A DNA stretch of 14,154 nt from Chloroflexota bacterium. Lineage in GTDB: Bacteria > Chloroflexota > Limnocylindria > Limnocylindrales > CSP1-4. The notes under the pieces were generated by a model that saw only the letters and a list, made by a program, of their open reading frames with translations, was not told where the DNA came from and ran no database searches. Below are positions 6,543 to 12,795 of this stretch, one piece after another; the stretch's first letter is position 1; each line of letters opens with the position of its first letter. Where the stretch lies: the NCBI GenBank assembly GCA_013696945.1, contig JACCXQ010000067.1, forward strand, positions 1 through 14,154. The letters run 5' to 3'. The position numbers were made by a program, and so were the translations under genes.

Positions 6543-8306
6543 ATGACCGATGGCTGGCGCGAGCGCGAGCGCCGCTGGGCGGCCGAGACCCTCCACCGAG
6601 CCCGGGAGCGAGCCCCCGAACGGAAACCGCGCTTCAGCACGATGAGCGACGTGGAGGTCGAGCGCCTCTACTCGCCGGTCGATCTGCAGGGGGAGCGTGC
6701 CGGCGGCGGTGGGCCCACTGCTGTCGACCATCTTGGCGACCCACTGCGCGGCTCCTCCGGCGTGTCATGGGCTGAGTTCGACCCTCTCCGCGACATCGGA
6801 TACCCGGGCGAGGCGCCTTTCACCCGCGGGATCCATCCGACCGGCTACCGGACACGGCTCTGGACGATGCGCATGTTCGCGGGCTTCGGTGCCGCCGAGG
6901 ACACCAACGAGCGCTTCCATCAGCTGCTGCGAGCCGGCCAAACGGGTCTCTCGATCGCGTACGACATGCCGACCCTCTACGGGTACGACACGGACGACCC
7001 CGAGGCGGACGGGGAGTTCGGCACGTGCGGGGTGGCGGTCAGCTCGCTCGCCGACATGGAGATCCTGCTCGACGGCCTCCCACTCGACCGCGTCTCGACC
7101 TCGATGACCATAAACTCGCCGGCCGCGCCGATCTGGGCGATGTACATCGCGGCGGCCGAGAAGCGCGGCTTCCCGCGCGCGACGCTGGAGGGCACGCTTC
7201 AGAACGACATCCTCAAGGAGTTCGTGGCACAGAAGGAGTACCTCTTCCCGCCCGAGCCGTCGATGCGCCTCGTGACCGACACGATCGAGTTCGGCACGCG
7301 CGAGATGCCGCGCTGGAACACCATCTCGATCAGCGGCTACCACATCCGTGAGGCTGGTTCGACGGCCGTCCAGGAGCTCGCCTTCACGATCGCCGATGGC
7401 ATGGCGTACGTAGAGGAGGCGCTCCGGAGGGGCCTGCGCGTCGACGAGTTCGCGCCGCGGCTGAGCTTCTTCTTCAACAGCCACAGCGACTTCTTCGAGG
7501 AGATCGCCAAGTTCCGGGCCGCGCGGCGGATCTGGTGGAAGTTGATGACGCAGCGTTACCGTGCCGAGAACGAGCGGTCGACCTGGATGCGCTTCCACAC
7601 GCAGACGGCGGGCGTGTCGCTGACCGCGCAGCAGCCGCTCAACAACCTGACGCGCGTGGCCATCCAGGCGCTGGCCGCGGTCCTCGGTGGGACGCAGTCC
7701 CTGCATACCGATGCCTACGACGAGGCGTGGGCGGTACCGTCGGCCGAGGCGGCGCTGTTGGCACTGCGCCAGCAGCAGGTCATCGCCGCGGAGTCGGGCG
7801 TGACCAACACGGTCGACCCTCTGGGGGGCTCGTGGTTCGTCGAATCGCTCACCAACGAGGTCGAGCGGCAGGTCTGGCAGTACCTCGACGAGATCGACCG
7901 CCTCGGAGGCATGGTCGCGGCCATCGCTGACGGCTACCCGCAGAAGGAGATCGCCGATGCGGCGTACCGTTTCCAGCGCGAGCTCGACGCGGGCGAGCGG
8001 CACATCGTCGGGGTCAACGCGCATGCTGATCCCGACGAGGAGCTGGCCATCCCCCTCCTCGCCGTGAGCGAGGAGAGCAAGCGGCGCCACCTCGATCGGC
8101 TGGCTCGAGTCCGCCGGGAGCGGGATGCCGACGCGGTCGGCCTGGCACTGTCCCGCCTGCGCGACTGCGCGTCCCGGCCGGGCTCTCGCGAGGCGAACGT
8201 GATGCCGGCGCTCATCGATTGCGCCAGGGCCTATGTGACCCTGGGCGAGATGTGCGGCGTCTTCAGAGCCGTGTACGGCGAGTACCGCGAACCGGTGGCG
8301 GTCTAG
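6543..8306 (+). CDS. Acyl-CoA mutase large subunit, isobutyryl-CoA-mutase-like
   Basis: A 587-aa large (substrate-binding TIM-barrel) subunit of the B12-dependent methylmalonyl-CoA mutase family. It lacks the C-terminal cobalamin domain, so a separate small subunit is required; none is in the window. Motifs: [59 protein letters not shown] (H267 aligns with catalytic His244 of Propionibacterium MutB). At two specificity positions MutB has Tyr89 and Arg207; here they are Phe112 (RMFAGF) and Gln230 (VAQKEY). Spacings of 118 and 37 residues to Gln230 and His267 equal those in MutB, which supports the alignment. Phe/Gln is the pattern reported for isobutyryl-CoA mutase IcmA, so the likely reaction is isobutyryl-CoA to n-butyryl-CoA rather than methylmalonyl-CoA to succinyl-CoA. 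CoA-contacting R105, T108, R110 and S137 are kept; Tyr75 is replaced by His98. An automated label of methylmalonyl-CoA mutase is probable but doubtful. Confidence 0.9.
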   Translation: MTDGWRERERRWAAETLHRARERAPERKPRFSTMSDVEVERLYSPVDLQGERAGGGGPTAVDHLGDPLRGSSGVSWAEFDPLRDIGYPGEAPFTRGIHPTGYRTRLWTMRMFAGFGAAEDTNERFHQLLRAGQTGLSIAYDMPTLYGYDTDDPEADGEFGTCGVAVSSLADMEILLDGLPLDRVSTSMTINSPAAPIWAMYIAAAEKRGFPRATLEGTLQNDILKEFVAQKEYLFPPEPSMRLVTDTIEFGTREMPRWNTISISGYHIREAGSTAVQELAFTIADGMAYVEEALRRGLRVDEFAPRLSFFFNSHSDFFEEIAKFRAARRIWWKLMTQRYRAENERSTWMRFHTQTAGVSLTAQQPLNNLTRVAIQALAAVLGGTQSLHTDAYDEAWAVPSAEAALLALRQQQVIAAESGVTNTVDPLGGSWFVESLTNEVERQVWQYLDEIDRLGGMVAAIADGYPQKEIADAAYRFQRELDAGERHIVGVNAHADPDEELAIPLLAVSEESKRRHLDRLARVRRERDADAVGLALSRLRDCASRPGSREANVMPALIDCARAYVTLGEMCGVFRAVYGEYREPVAV

Positions 8307-8310
8307 GCAG

Positions 8311-8757
8311 TTGAGCGTCCTGGAGGTGCGGGGGTGGGCCGCGGACCACCATGCTCTGGCCGATTTCCTGGAGGAGCCGAACCTGTCGCGGATCGGCACC
8401 GTCGACAACGACGGCGACGCGCATGTCGTGCCGGCCTGGTACCACTGGGACGGCGGGCGCTTCTACGTGGGATGCCAGGCCGACGATCACAAGGTCGCGA
8501 ACGTCCGCCGGACGGGCCGAGCTGCGCTCGAGATCGATGGCGACATCCGCAGGAAGCGTGGAGTCCTCGTACGGGGAAGCGCCTGGATCGTCGACGGCCC
8601 CGACGGCCGCGCCGAGTACGTCCGGATCAGCCAGGCGCAGGTCCGTCGCTACCTGCCCGACCGGCCACCCATCGAGATGGCGAACAAGATGGCCGAGAAG
8701 GGCGAGCCGGTGGTCATGGTCATCGATCCGGAACGCATCCTGAGCTGGGGCCGCTAG
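8311..8757 (+). CDS. PPOX-family (pyridoxamine-oxidase-like) flavin/F420 protein
   Basis: A 148-aa single-domain split-barrel protein. FLEEPNLSRIGTVDNDG, HVVPAWYHWDGGRFYVG, DDHKVANVRRTGRAALEID and GVLVRGSAWIV follow the strand order and the conserved K-x-NxR region of the pyridoxamine 5'-phosphate oxidase/FDOR fold, which binds FMN, F420 or haem. The substrate cannot be read from sequence. The frame starts at a TTG four bases after the mutase stop, suggesting translational coupling; an in-frame GTG at 8326 is an alternative start, and neither has a strong Shine-Dalgarno. It precedes a DinB-like gene by only two bases. Confidence 0.8.
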   Translation: MSVLEVRGWAADHHALADFLEEPNLSRIGTVDNDGDAHVVPAWYHWDGGRFYVGCQADDHKVANVRRTGRAALEIDGDIRRKRGVLVRGSAWIVDGPDGRAEYVRISQAQVRRYLPDRPPIEMANKMAEKGEPVVMVIDPERILSWGR

Positions 8758-8759
8758 CC

Positions 8760-9251
8760 ATGTACACCCAGGCGATGGAGTTCCTCGAGGACGAGCGTGA
8801 CGCGTGGCGCCCGTACGAGGCCCTCGCCGATCTCCCCGACGAGGCGCTCGACCGCCCGACCGATCTGGCCGGCCCGGGTCACGGCTGGACCGCCCGCGAC
8901 CTCATCGCACACATGGTCGGCTGGATGGAGCTGGCACTCGAGGCGGCGCGCGAGCTGGCCGTCCGCGAGACCGCCGAGACCTTCGCGCGGGTGGGCCGCG
9001 AGTGGGACGCCAAGGGCGACGCGGTCAACGAGGAGCTCCACGCCGCGTGGCGTTTGCTCCCGGCGGATGAGGTGCGGCGTCGGCTCGGCTCCGTGCCGGG
9101 CGAGTTGCGCGGGACGTTGACAGTCGTCCCCGAAGCGCGCTGGCTCAAGGACGCCAGCAACCAGGCACTTTTCGCGGAGTACACCGTCGATCACTACACC
9201 GAACACCTGCCCGAGCTGCGTGCCGTCCTTGAGGCGTCCGGCGCGCCGTGA
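8760..9251 (+). CDS. DinB/maleylpyruvate-isomerase-like four-helix protein
   Basis: A 163-aa protein with the DinB/mycothiol-dependent maleylpyruvate isomerase N-terminal fold. The signature GWTARDLIAHMVGWMELAL lies at residues 42-60, and a second metal-binding helix has H145-x3-H149 (DHYTEH). H51, H145 and H149 form the usual three-His metal site of DinB proteins. Members use thiol cofactors (mycothiol, bacillithiol) or have unknown roles; there is no C-terminal sterol-carrier-like domain here. ATG 8760 follows the previous stop by two bases, and its end overlaps the next start by GTGA, so it sits in the middle of a tightly coupled operon. Confidence 0.78.
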   Translation: MYTQAMEFLEDERDAWRPYEALADLPDEALDRPTDLAGPGHGWTARDLIAHMVGWMELALEAARELAVRETAETFARVGREWDAKGDAVNEELHAAWRLLPADEVRRRLGSVPGELRGTLTVVPEARWLKDASNQALFAEYTVDHYTEHLPELRAVLEASGAP

Positions 9252-9565
9252 CCGATACGGAGACGCTCGCCGAGCTCCTCGGGCGCCTGGCCCGCGACGT
9301 GGCCGCGGAGCACTCGTCCAAAGACGGGGCTGCCGCGGGGTATTCGCGCGAGGGCCGGCCCTTCGCCTTCTTCGAGGGTGAGGTCGTCGAGCTGCGCCTC
9401 CACCCCGACGTCGCCGCGGCAGCCGTCCGGACGAACGACACGACGTCCTCCGACAAAGGCTCGGGTTGGGTCCGCGTCGCGCCTTCGACGGTCGATCGCT
9501 TCGTCCTCGACCGGGTCGAGGCGTGGTTCCTGAGCGCGTGGCGGGCCGCCTCGGACGACGCTTAG
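9248..9565 (+). CDS. Unknown 105-aa protein, possibly TfoX/YjbR-like
   Basis: A short protein translated from a GTG overlapping the preceding stop (GTGA). Residues 1-25 are helical, 35-60 read GRPFAFFEGEVVELRLHPDV, and 70-101 read GSGWVRVAPSTVDRFVLDR then VEAWFLSAWRAA. The order helix, strand with 'FAFFEGEVVELRL', Gly-rich turn with a Trp, and final Trp/Ala helix recalls the TfoX N-terminal or MmcQ/YjbR-like fold, but I cannot confirm that. The terminal module is duplicated in the next ORF. The operon position after a DinB-like gene is the only functional hint. Confidence 0.7.
   Translation: MTDTETLAELLGRLARDVAAEHSSKDGAAAGYSREGRPFAFFEGEVVELRLHPDVAAAAVRTNDTTSSDKGSGWVRVAPSTVDRFVLDRVEAWFLSAWRAASDDA
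9458..9550 (+). repeat. Duplicated C-terminal module, copy A
   Basis: 31 codons (residues 71-101 of the 105-aa protein) that align without gaps to copy B at 9599-9691, 141 bases downstream. By hand alignment 24 of 31 residues are identical but only 13 codons; 11 of 18 changed codons are synonymous. Confidence 0.8.
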
Positions 9566-9571
9566 GCGCGG

Positions 9572-9700
9572 ATGAGCGACACGAGCCAGTCACCTCGCGG
9601 CAGTGGATGGGTCCGCCTAGTGCCCACGGCGGTGGATCGCTTCGTGCTGGACCGGGCCGAAGCCTGGTCCCTCAGCGCCTGGCGCTCAGCCCGGCCCTAG
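9572..9700 (+). CDS. 42-aa ORF duplicating the preceding protein's C terminus
   Basis: ATG 9572 to TAG 9700, six bases after the stop of the preceding gene. Nine leader residues (MSDTSQSPR) precede GSGWVRLVPTAVDRFVLDR and AEAWSLSAWRSA, which matches residues 71-101 of the upstream protein. The difference between copies is mostly synonymous, which suggests it has been under protein-level selection for at least part of its history. No clear Shine-Dalgarno is visible. Its stop overlaps, in CTAG, the stop of the convergent GRAM gene. It could be a functional micro-protein, a split remnant of a longer second copy, or a decaying duplicate. Confidence 0.55.
   Translation: MSDTSQSPRGSGWVRLVPTAVDRFVLDRAEAWSLSAWRSARP
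9599..9691 (+). repeat. Duplicated C-terminal module, copy B
   Basis: Partner of the module at 9458-9550; 31 aligned codons. It differs mainly at third positions, including a TCG/AGT serine switch, so the duplication is not recent. Confidence 0.8.
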
Positions 9701-10362
9701 GGCCGATCAGCCGCTACGTCGGCGTGCCGCTCTGCCACCCCACGGCTGGCGGCGTCCGTGGAGACCACTTCCGGGGGCCGGGCATCGTCGATGTCAGCGT
9801 ACGACTCGATCAGCTCGATGACATTCAGCACGTTCGCGATGTCGAGCGGGTTGGAGACGATGTCGAGGAGGGGGCCGAGCCCGCGGGTCATCATGAGATA
9901 GACCCTCAGATCTTTGGCGAGGCCTGAGCCGAGCAACGACGGATCGGCCTGCACGGCCGCCTGGATGGCAGCACCATCGGCGTCCGCCCGAGCCTGTGCG
10001 ATCGCACGGATCAATGCCGGGACCCCCCAGACGACGAATTCGTGCTCGGTGGACCTTGACGTCACTCGCAACTTCTTGCTGAGGAAACGAGAAGCGTCTG
10101 CGACCTCGACGATCGTCGGGAGGAGGATGCTCATCTGACCCTTGACCCGATTGAACGGGTGGGATCGGAATACCAGTCGCCAGTTGGTCAGGTGCAGCCG
10201 ACCGCCGATGGCTTCCTTGCCGGCGAACCCCGCCCAAGCCATCGCCCGTGCGGTGTCAGGGATCGCCGCGAGACCATGCTCGCGAAGCATGACGACCGCG
10301 TTCGCGTTCTTGCTGGCCAGGACACGCTCGCCTGGGTAGAGCGTCGACCGCAGGTCGTCCAT
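9697..10362 (-). CDS. GRAM/PH-like domain protein
   Basis: A 221-aa cytosolic protein. Residues about 7-118 fit a GRAM domain: GERVLASKNANAVVML, the hallmark GGRLHLTNWRLVFRSHPF at about 53-70, and MSILLPTIVEVADA, which is the 'l.dI..v' strand. The C-terminal half (119-190) is helical, with GLAKDLRVYLMMTRGLGPL and ANVLNVIELIESYADIDDA. GRAM domains in bacteria bind lipid or protein partners; no catalytic motif is visible. ATG 10362 lies 26 bases after the thioredoxin stop on the same strand, so it is probably the last gene of an arsR-trx-GRAM operon. No strong Shine-Dalgarno. Confidence 0.72.
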   Translation of the reverse strand: MDDLRSTLYPGERVLASKNANAVVMLREHGLAAIPDTARAMAWAGFAGKEAIGGRLHLTNWRLVFRSHPFNRVKGQMSILLPTIVEVADASRFLSKKLRVTSRSTEHEFVVWGVPALIRAIAQARADADGAAIQAAVQADPSLLGSGLAKDLRVYLMMTRGLGPLLDIVSNPLDIANVLNVIELIESYADIDDARPPEVVSTDAASRGVAERHADVAADRP

Positions 10363-10388
10363 GGCGTCGTTCGAGCAGCGAGCGCGGC

Positions 10389-10751
10389 TTAGGCGGTGAG
10401 CTCTTCCGTTGGGGCGGGAGCGGCCACGGCGAACTGCTGAAGGCCGAACTGCTGCTCGAGCTGCTCGAGCGGCCGGAAGCCCACGACGCCCTGCGGCTGC
10501 TGGCCGGGACGGAAGAACGCGATGGTCGGGATGCTCATGACGTTGAACGCCTGCGAGAGCCCGGGGTTGGCATCCACGTCGACCTTGACGACATCGACCG
10601 CCCCCTCGTACTTCTGCGCGAGCTTCTCCATCTCCGGTGCGACCATCTTGCAGGGGCCGCACCAGGTCGCCCAGAAGTCGACTACGACCGGTCGCTCGTT
10701 CTTGAGCACCAGCTCCTCGAACGTCGCATCGGTGGCTTCCTTGATGGCCAT
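10389..10751 (-). CDS. trxA: Thioredoxin
   Basis: A 120-aa classical thioredoxin for cytosolic disulfide reduction. Visible: buried Asp25 in VVVDFWATW, the active site W30-C31-G32-P33-C34-K35, and cis-Pro75 in MSIPTIAFF. A 12-16-residue Ala/Pro/Glu tail extends past the usual end. No signal peptide. It has one of the few good Shine-Dalgarno sequences in the window (GAAAGGA, 10 bases before ATG 10751). It follows an ArsR-family gene by 54 bases, implying co-transcription and possible regulation by that repressor. Confidence 0.96.
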   Translation of the reverse strand: MAIKEATDATFEELVLKNERPVVVDFWATWCGPCKMVAPEMEKLAQKYEGAVDVVKVDVDANPGLSQAFNVMSIPTIAFFRPGQQPQGVVGFRPLEQLEQQFGLQQFAVAAPAPTEELTA

Positions 10752-10761
10752 GGTTTGAAGA

Positions 10762-10768
10762 TCCTTTC
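10762..10768 (-). promoter_or_regulatory. Shine-Dalgarno of the thioredoxin gene
   Basis: GAAAGGA on the minus strand, about 10 bases before ATG 10751. It contrasts with most first genes here, which have none. Confidence 0.65.
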
Positions 10769-10784
10769 TCCGCCGGTCGGCGGA
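10769..10784 (-). other. Hairpin directly 5' of the thioredoxin ribosome-binding site
   Basis: TCCGCC, loop GACC, GGCGGA on the mRNA strand: perfect 6-bp GC-rich stem whose 3' arm abuts the Shine-Dalgarno. It lies in the 54-base arsR-trx gap and could attenuate read-through, protect a processed 5' end, or influence initiation. Confidence 0.4.
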
Positions 10785-10805
10785 CTTATCGATGTCGCGC
10801 GGCGC

Positions 10806-11114
10806 TCAGCCCGCCAACGCCTGGATGAGCCGGTAGGCCTCGAGGACCCGTGGGTCCGCGAGACGGTAGAGGACCGTGTTGCCGTCGCGCCGGGTCTCGA
10901 CCAGCCCCGCCGCCCGCAGGACCGCGAGATGCTGGCTCATGTTCGGGACCTGGCAGCTGGCCTCGCGCGACAGGTCACTGACCGATCGCTCGCCGCCCGC
11001 GAGGACCTCGAGGACGCAGAGCCTTTTGGGATCGGCCAGTGCGCGGCCGATGGCAGCGCATCGCTGGCGGTCGCTTTCGGTCGAGACGTCGGGGCAGTCC
11101 GTGATCACGGTCAT
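10806..11114 (-). CDS. ArsR/SmtB-family repressor with four cysteines
   Basis: A 102-aa winged-helix regulator. ALADPKRLCVLEVLAGGE (about 25-42) is the first core helix, VPNMSQHLAVLRAAGLV (56-72) the helix-turn-helix recognition unit, and RRDGNTVLYRLAD (75-87) the beta-wing. Cysteines are at 7, 19, 33 and 54. There is no ELCVCDL metal box, but Cys54 sits just before the recognition helix and Cys33 in the core, so metal, persulfide or redox sensing is possible. ATG 11114 is chosen since the in-frame upstream start at 11132 would run through the palindrome at 11122-11134. It probably controls itself, thioredoxin and the GRAM gene; the ligand is unknown. Confidence 0.85.
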   Translation of the reverse strand: MTVITDCPDVSTESDRQRCAAIGRALADPKRLCVLEVLAGGERSVSDLSREASCQVPNMSQHLAVLRAAGLVETRRDGNTVLYRLADPRVLEAYRLIQALAG

Positions 11115-11121
11115 GGGTGCG

Positions 11122-11157
11122 CAGTGTCGCACTGTTTGCGCAAGTACGCAAATTGCG
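11122..11157. promoter_or_regulatory. Cluster of inverted repeats, likely ArsR operator and promoter
   Basis: Three adjoining palindromes lie just upstream of the arsR-like start: CAGTG-TCG-CACTG (11122-11134), TTTGCG-N6-CGCAAA (11135-11152) and CGCAA-A-TTGCG (11147-11157). GACACT on the minus strand (11128 down to 11123), 8 bases before ATG 11114, may be a weak -10, so a repressor bound here would cover the promoter. The 12-2-12-like layout of ArsR operators is approximated, not proven. Confidence 0.55.
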
Positions 11158-11206
11158 ATACTGATCGGCGATACCTCCGCGGCGCGAGCCCCTGGGCGCC
11201 CACCCT

Positions 11207-11320
11207 ATGGGTCTATCGGCCAACCAGCATCGTTGGGTGACCCTCGGCCGCAGGCTGATCGGCGGTGCGGCGCACCCGATGGGCACTGTGGCCATCGGCA
11301 AGCCCGCCGTTGTCCGTTAG
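11207..11320 (+). CDS. Possible 37-aa small ORF (weak)
   Basis: ATG 11207 to TAG 11320 encodes MGLSANQHRWVTLGRRLIGG then AAHPMGTVAIGKPAVVR. It fills most of the gap between the arsR-like start and the metallopeptidase end. No ribosome-binding site, convincing promoter or recognised family. I list it only because the gap is otherwise unexplained. Confidence 0.15.
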   Translation: MGLSANQHRWVTLGRRLIGGAAHPMGTVAIGKPAVVR

Positions 11321-11339
11321 GCGCGCGCCGGATCCCCGG

Positions 11340-11771
11340 TCAGTCGTACCCGAGCTCGCGGAGGCGTTCCTCGCCGATGCCGGCGTGATGGGCCAACTCG
11401 TGCACGACCGTCCGCTGGACCTCGCGCGCCAGCTCGAGCGGATCGGGGAAGTCCTCCTCGAGGGGGAACCGGAAGAGCGTGATCTTGTTGGGGAAAGCCA
11501 CCCAGTCGGCCGCGTACTCCGTGGCAGGCGTCCCCTCGTACAACCCGTACAGGACATCGGTGTCAGGCGTCCCGGCGATGTGCAGCTGCTCCTCCTCTGG
11601 CTCGTCCTCGATGACGATGGCCACGTTCTCCAGGAGCGCACGGAACGGATCGGGAAGGTCATCGAGCGCCTGTTCCACGAGCCGCTCGAACGGCTCGTGG
11701 TGGACGGGATCGGATGCGCTCCGACGGTGTGCGTGGCGGCGTGCGAGGGTCCCGCGTCGACGTATGGGCAT
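11340..11771 (-). CDS. Zincin_1-type small metallopeptidase
   Basis: A 143-aa protein of the 'possibl zinc metallo-peptidase' family (PF06262 type). A basic N terminus (1-20) is followed by FERLVEQALDDLPDPFRALL, NVAIVIEDEP, VLYGLYEGTP, the strand NKITLFRFPLEEDFPD and the active-site helix TVVHELAHHAGI with H124-E125-x2-H128 (HExxH) and an adjacent His129. Length and order match the family. Substrates are unknown; members are cytosolic. ATG 11771 is chosen over an upstream in-frame start at 11834 because TAGCAT lies 8 bases upstream and the longer form would overlap the divergent gene. It is divergent from the hydrolase-fold gene with only 19 bases between starts. Confidence 0.85.
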   Translation of the reverse strand: MPIRRRGTLARRHAHRRSASDPVHHEPFERLVEQALDDLPDPFRALLENVAIVIEDEPEEEQLHIAGTPDTDVLYGLYEGTPATEYAADWVAFPNKITLFRFPLEEDFPDPLELAREVQRTVVHELAHHAGIGEERLRELGYD

Positions 11772-11778
11772 CGGTCCG

Positions 11779-11785
11779 TATGCTA
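11779..11785. promoter_or_regulatory. Shared bidirectional -10 element
   Basis: The heptamer TATGCTA reads TATGCT on the plus strand (11779-11784), 6 bases before GTG 11791, and TAGCAT on the minus strand (11785-11780), 8 bases before ATG 11771. The 19 bases between the two starts leave no room for separate promoters. TCGACG at 11757-11762, 16 bases upstream on the plus strand, is a possible -35. Confidence 0.55.
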
Positions 11786-11790
11786 GCCAC

Positions 11791-12795
11791 GTGACGTCCG
11801 GCGAACACGCAGCGGAGCCGGAGTCGTTCGTCATCCGCCTCCAGAGCGGCGAGCGCCTTCACTACCTCGATTGGGGCGCTCCCGGGGCGCTGAGGGACCC
11901 CTCGAGGGAGCCGGGAGATCCCTCGATCGCGCCGGGGGACCCGCCGCCGCTCCCGCTGGTCCTGGTCCACGGCATCGCGCAGACGGCGTGGAGCTGGGCG
12001 CCGGTCGCGCGCCGGATGTGTGCCGTGACCCGGGTGCTGGCACTGGACCTGCGCGGCCACGGGCTGTCCGACGCGCCACGCTCCGGTTACGACCTGGAGA
12101 CCCTCGCGCTCGATGTCCTCACCGTCATGTCGGGCAATGGATGGGGGGTCGACGTCGGCGGGCCGCCGGCGGTGCTCGCCGGTCACGGCTTCGGGGCGCA
12201 GATCTGTGTGACTGCCGCCGCTTCGCGACCCGGCTCGGTGGCCGGCGTCGCACTCCTGGACGGTGGTTGGGAGGAGGTCGGCGAACAGACTCGCTCGACT
12301 CCGGCGGAGTTCCTCGCGACCATCGCGGAGCCGCCCGAGGTGCTCGCATCGATGGACGCCTTCCTCGCTGACAGGCGCGACTTCGATCCGGGGACGTGGG
12401 ACTCGGATCAGGAGCGCGCTGCGAGGGCGCAGGTCGACCAGAAGCACGCCGGCCACGTGGGATCGGTCGTCCGCGCGGGCGTCCTCCGCCAGGTCGTCGA
12501 CGCGATGTTCGCCTACCAGCCGCTCGAGGCGCTCGCCAAGGTCGCAGCTCCGGTCGTGATCCTCGTTGCTGAGGCGGCCACGGCCGACGACGAGGATGAG
12601 CGCGAGCGACGGCTCGCGCTCGTGGATGTGACCCGAGCGCGAGGGGAAGCTGCGTTACCGCCGCCACGAGTAGTCCGTTTCCCCGGCGCGGGGCACAACC
12701 TGATGCGCTACCGCGCCGCTGAGGTCGCCGACGAGCTGACAGCGCTGCTCGGGTCGGCCGCTACCAGCGCTCGAACGCCGGATGACCCGGCTTGA
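11791..12795 (+). CDS. Alpha/beta-hydrolase-fold protein lacking nucleophile Ser
   Basis: A 334-aa protein with the alpha/beta-hydrolase fold: oxyanion-hole strand PLVLVHGIAQTAWSW (55-69), VLALDLRGHGLSD (82-94), nucleophile elbow at residues 131-135, and the late His302 in GAGHNLMRYR. The elbow reads G-H-G-F-G; the serine of GxSxG is Gly133 (codon GGC, one base from AGC). All else near the elbow (VLAG before, AQI after) is conserved, so this may be a non-catalytic relative or use another nucleophile. A Pro/Asp-rich insert (36-51) holds a tandem DPSxxPG repeat. GTG 11791 is supported by TATGCT 6 bases upstream. It is convergent with, and overlaps by 35 bases, the thioesterase gene. Confidence 0.85.
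   Translation: MTSGEHAAEPESFVIRLQSGERLHYLDWGAPGALRDPSREPGDPSIAPGDPPPLPLVLVHGIAQTAWSWAPVARRMCAVTRVLALDLRGHGLSDAPRSGYDLETLALDVLTVMSGNGWGVDVGGPPAVLAGHGFGAQICVTAAASRPGSVAGVALLDGGWEEVGEQTRSTPAEFLATIAEPPEVLASMDAFLADRRDFDPGTWDSDQERAARAQVDQKHAGHVGSVVRAGVLRQVVDAMFAYQPLEALAKVAAPVVILVAEAATADDEDERERRLALVDVTRARGEAALPPPRVVRFPGAGHNLMRYRAAEVADELTALLGSAATSARTPDDPA

Noticed and set aside
5588..6640. 350-codon minus-strand frame overlapping the RlpA-like gene
   Set aside because: Different frame of the same strand; it shows only Arg/Ala/Gly-rich sequence, while the 5509-6423 frame gives a clear barrel domain.
6765..8408. 547-codon minus-strand frame opposite the mutase
   Set aside because: The plus strand encodes a complete mutase with all active-site motifs; the antisense product is low-complexity and unrecognisable.
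11319..11339. GC palindromes (GGCGCGCGCC, CCGG-N4-CCGG) as terminator of the metallopeptidase gene
   Set aside because: Self-complementary but no U tract follows, and such palindromes arise easily at this base composition.
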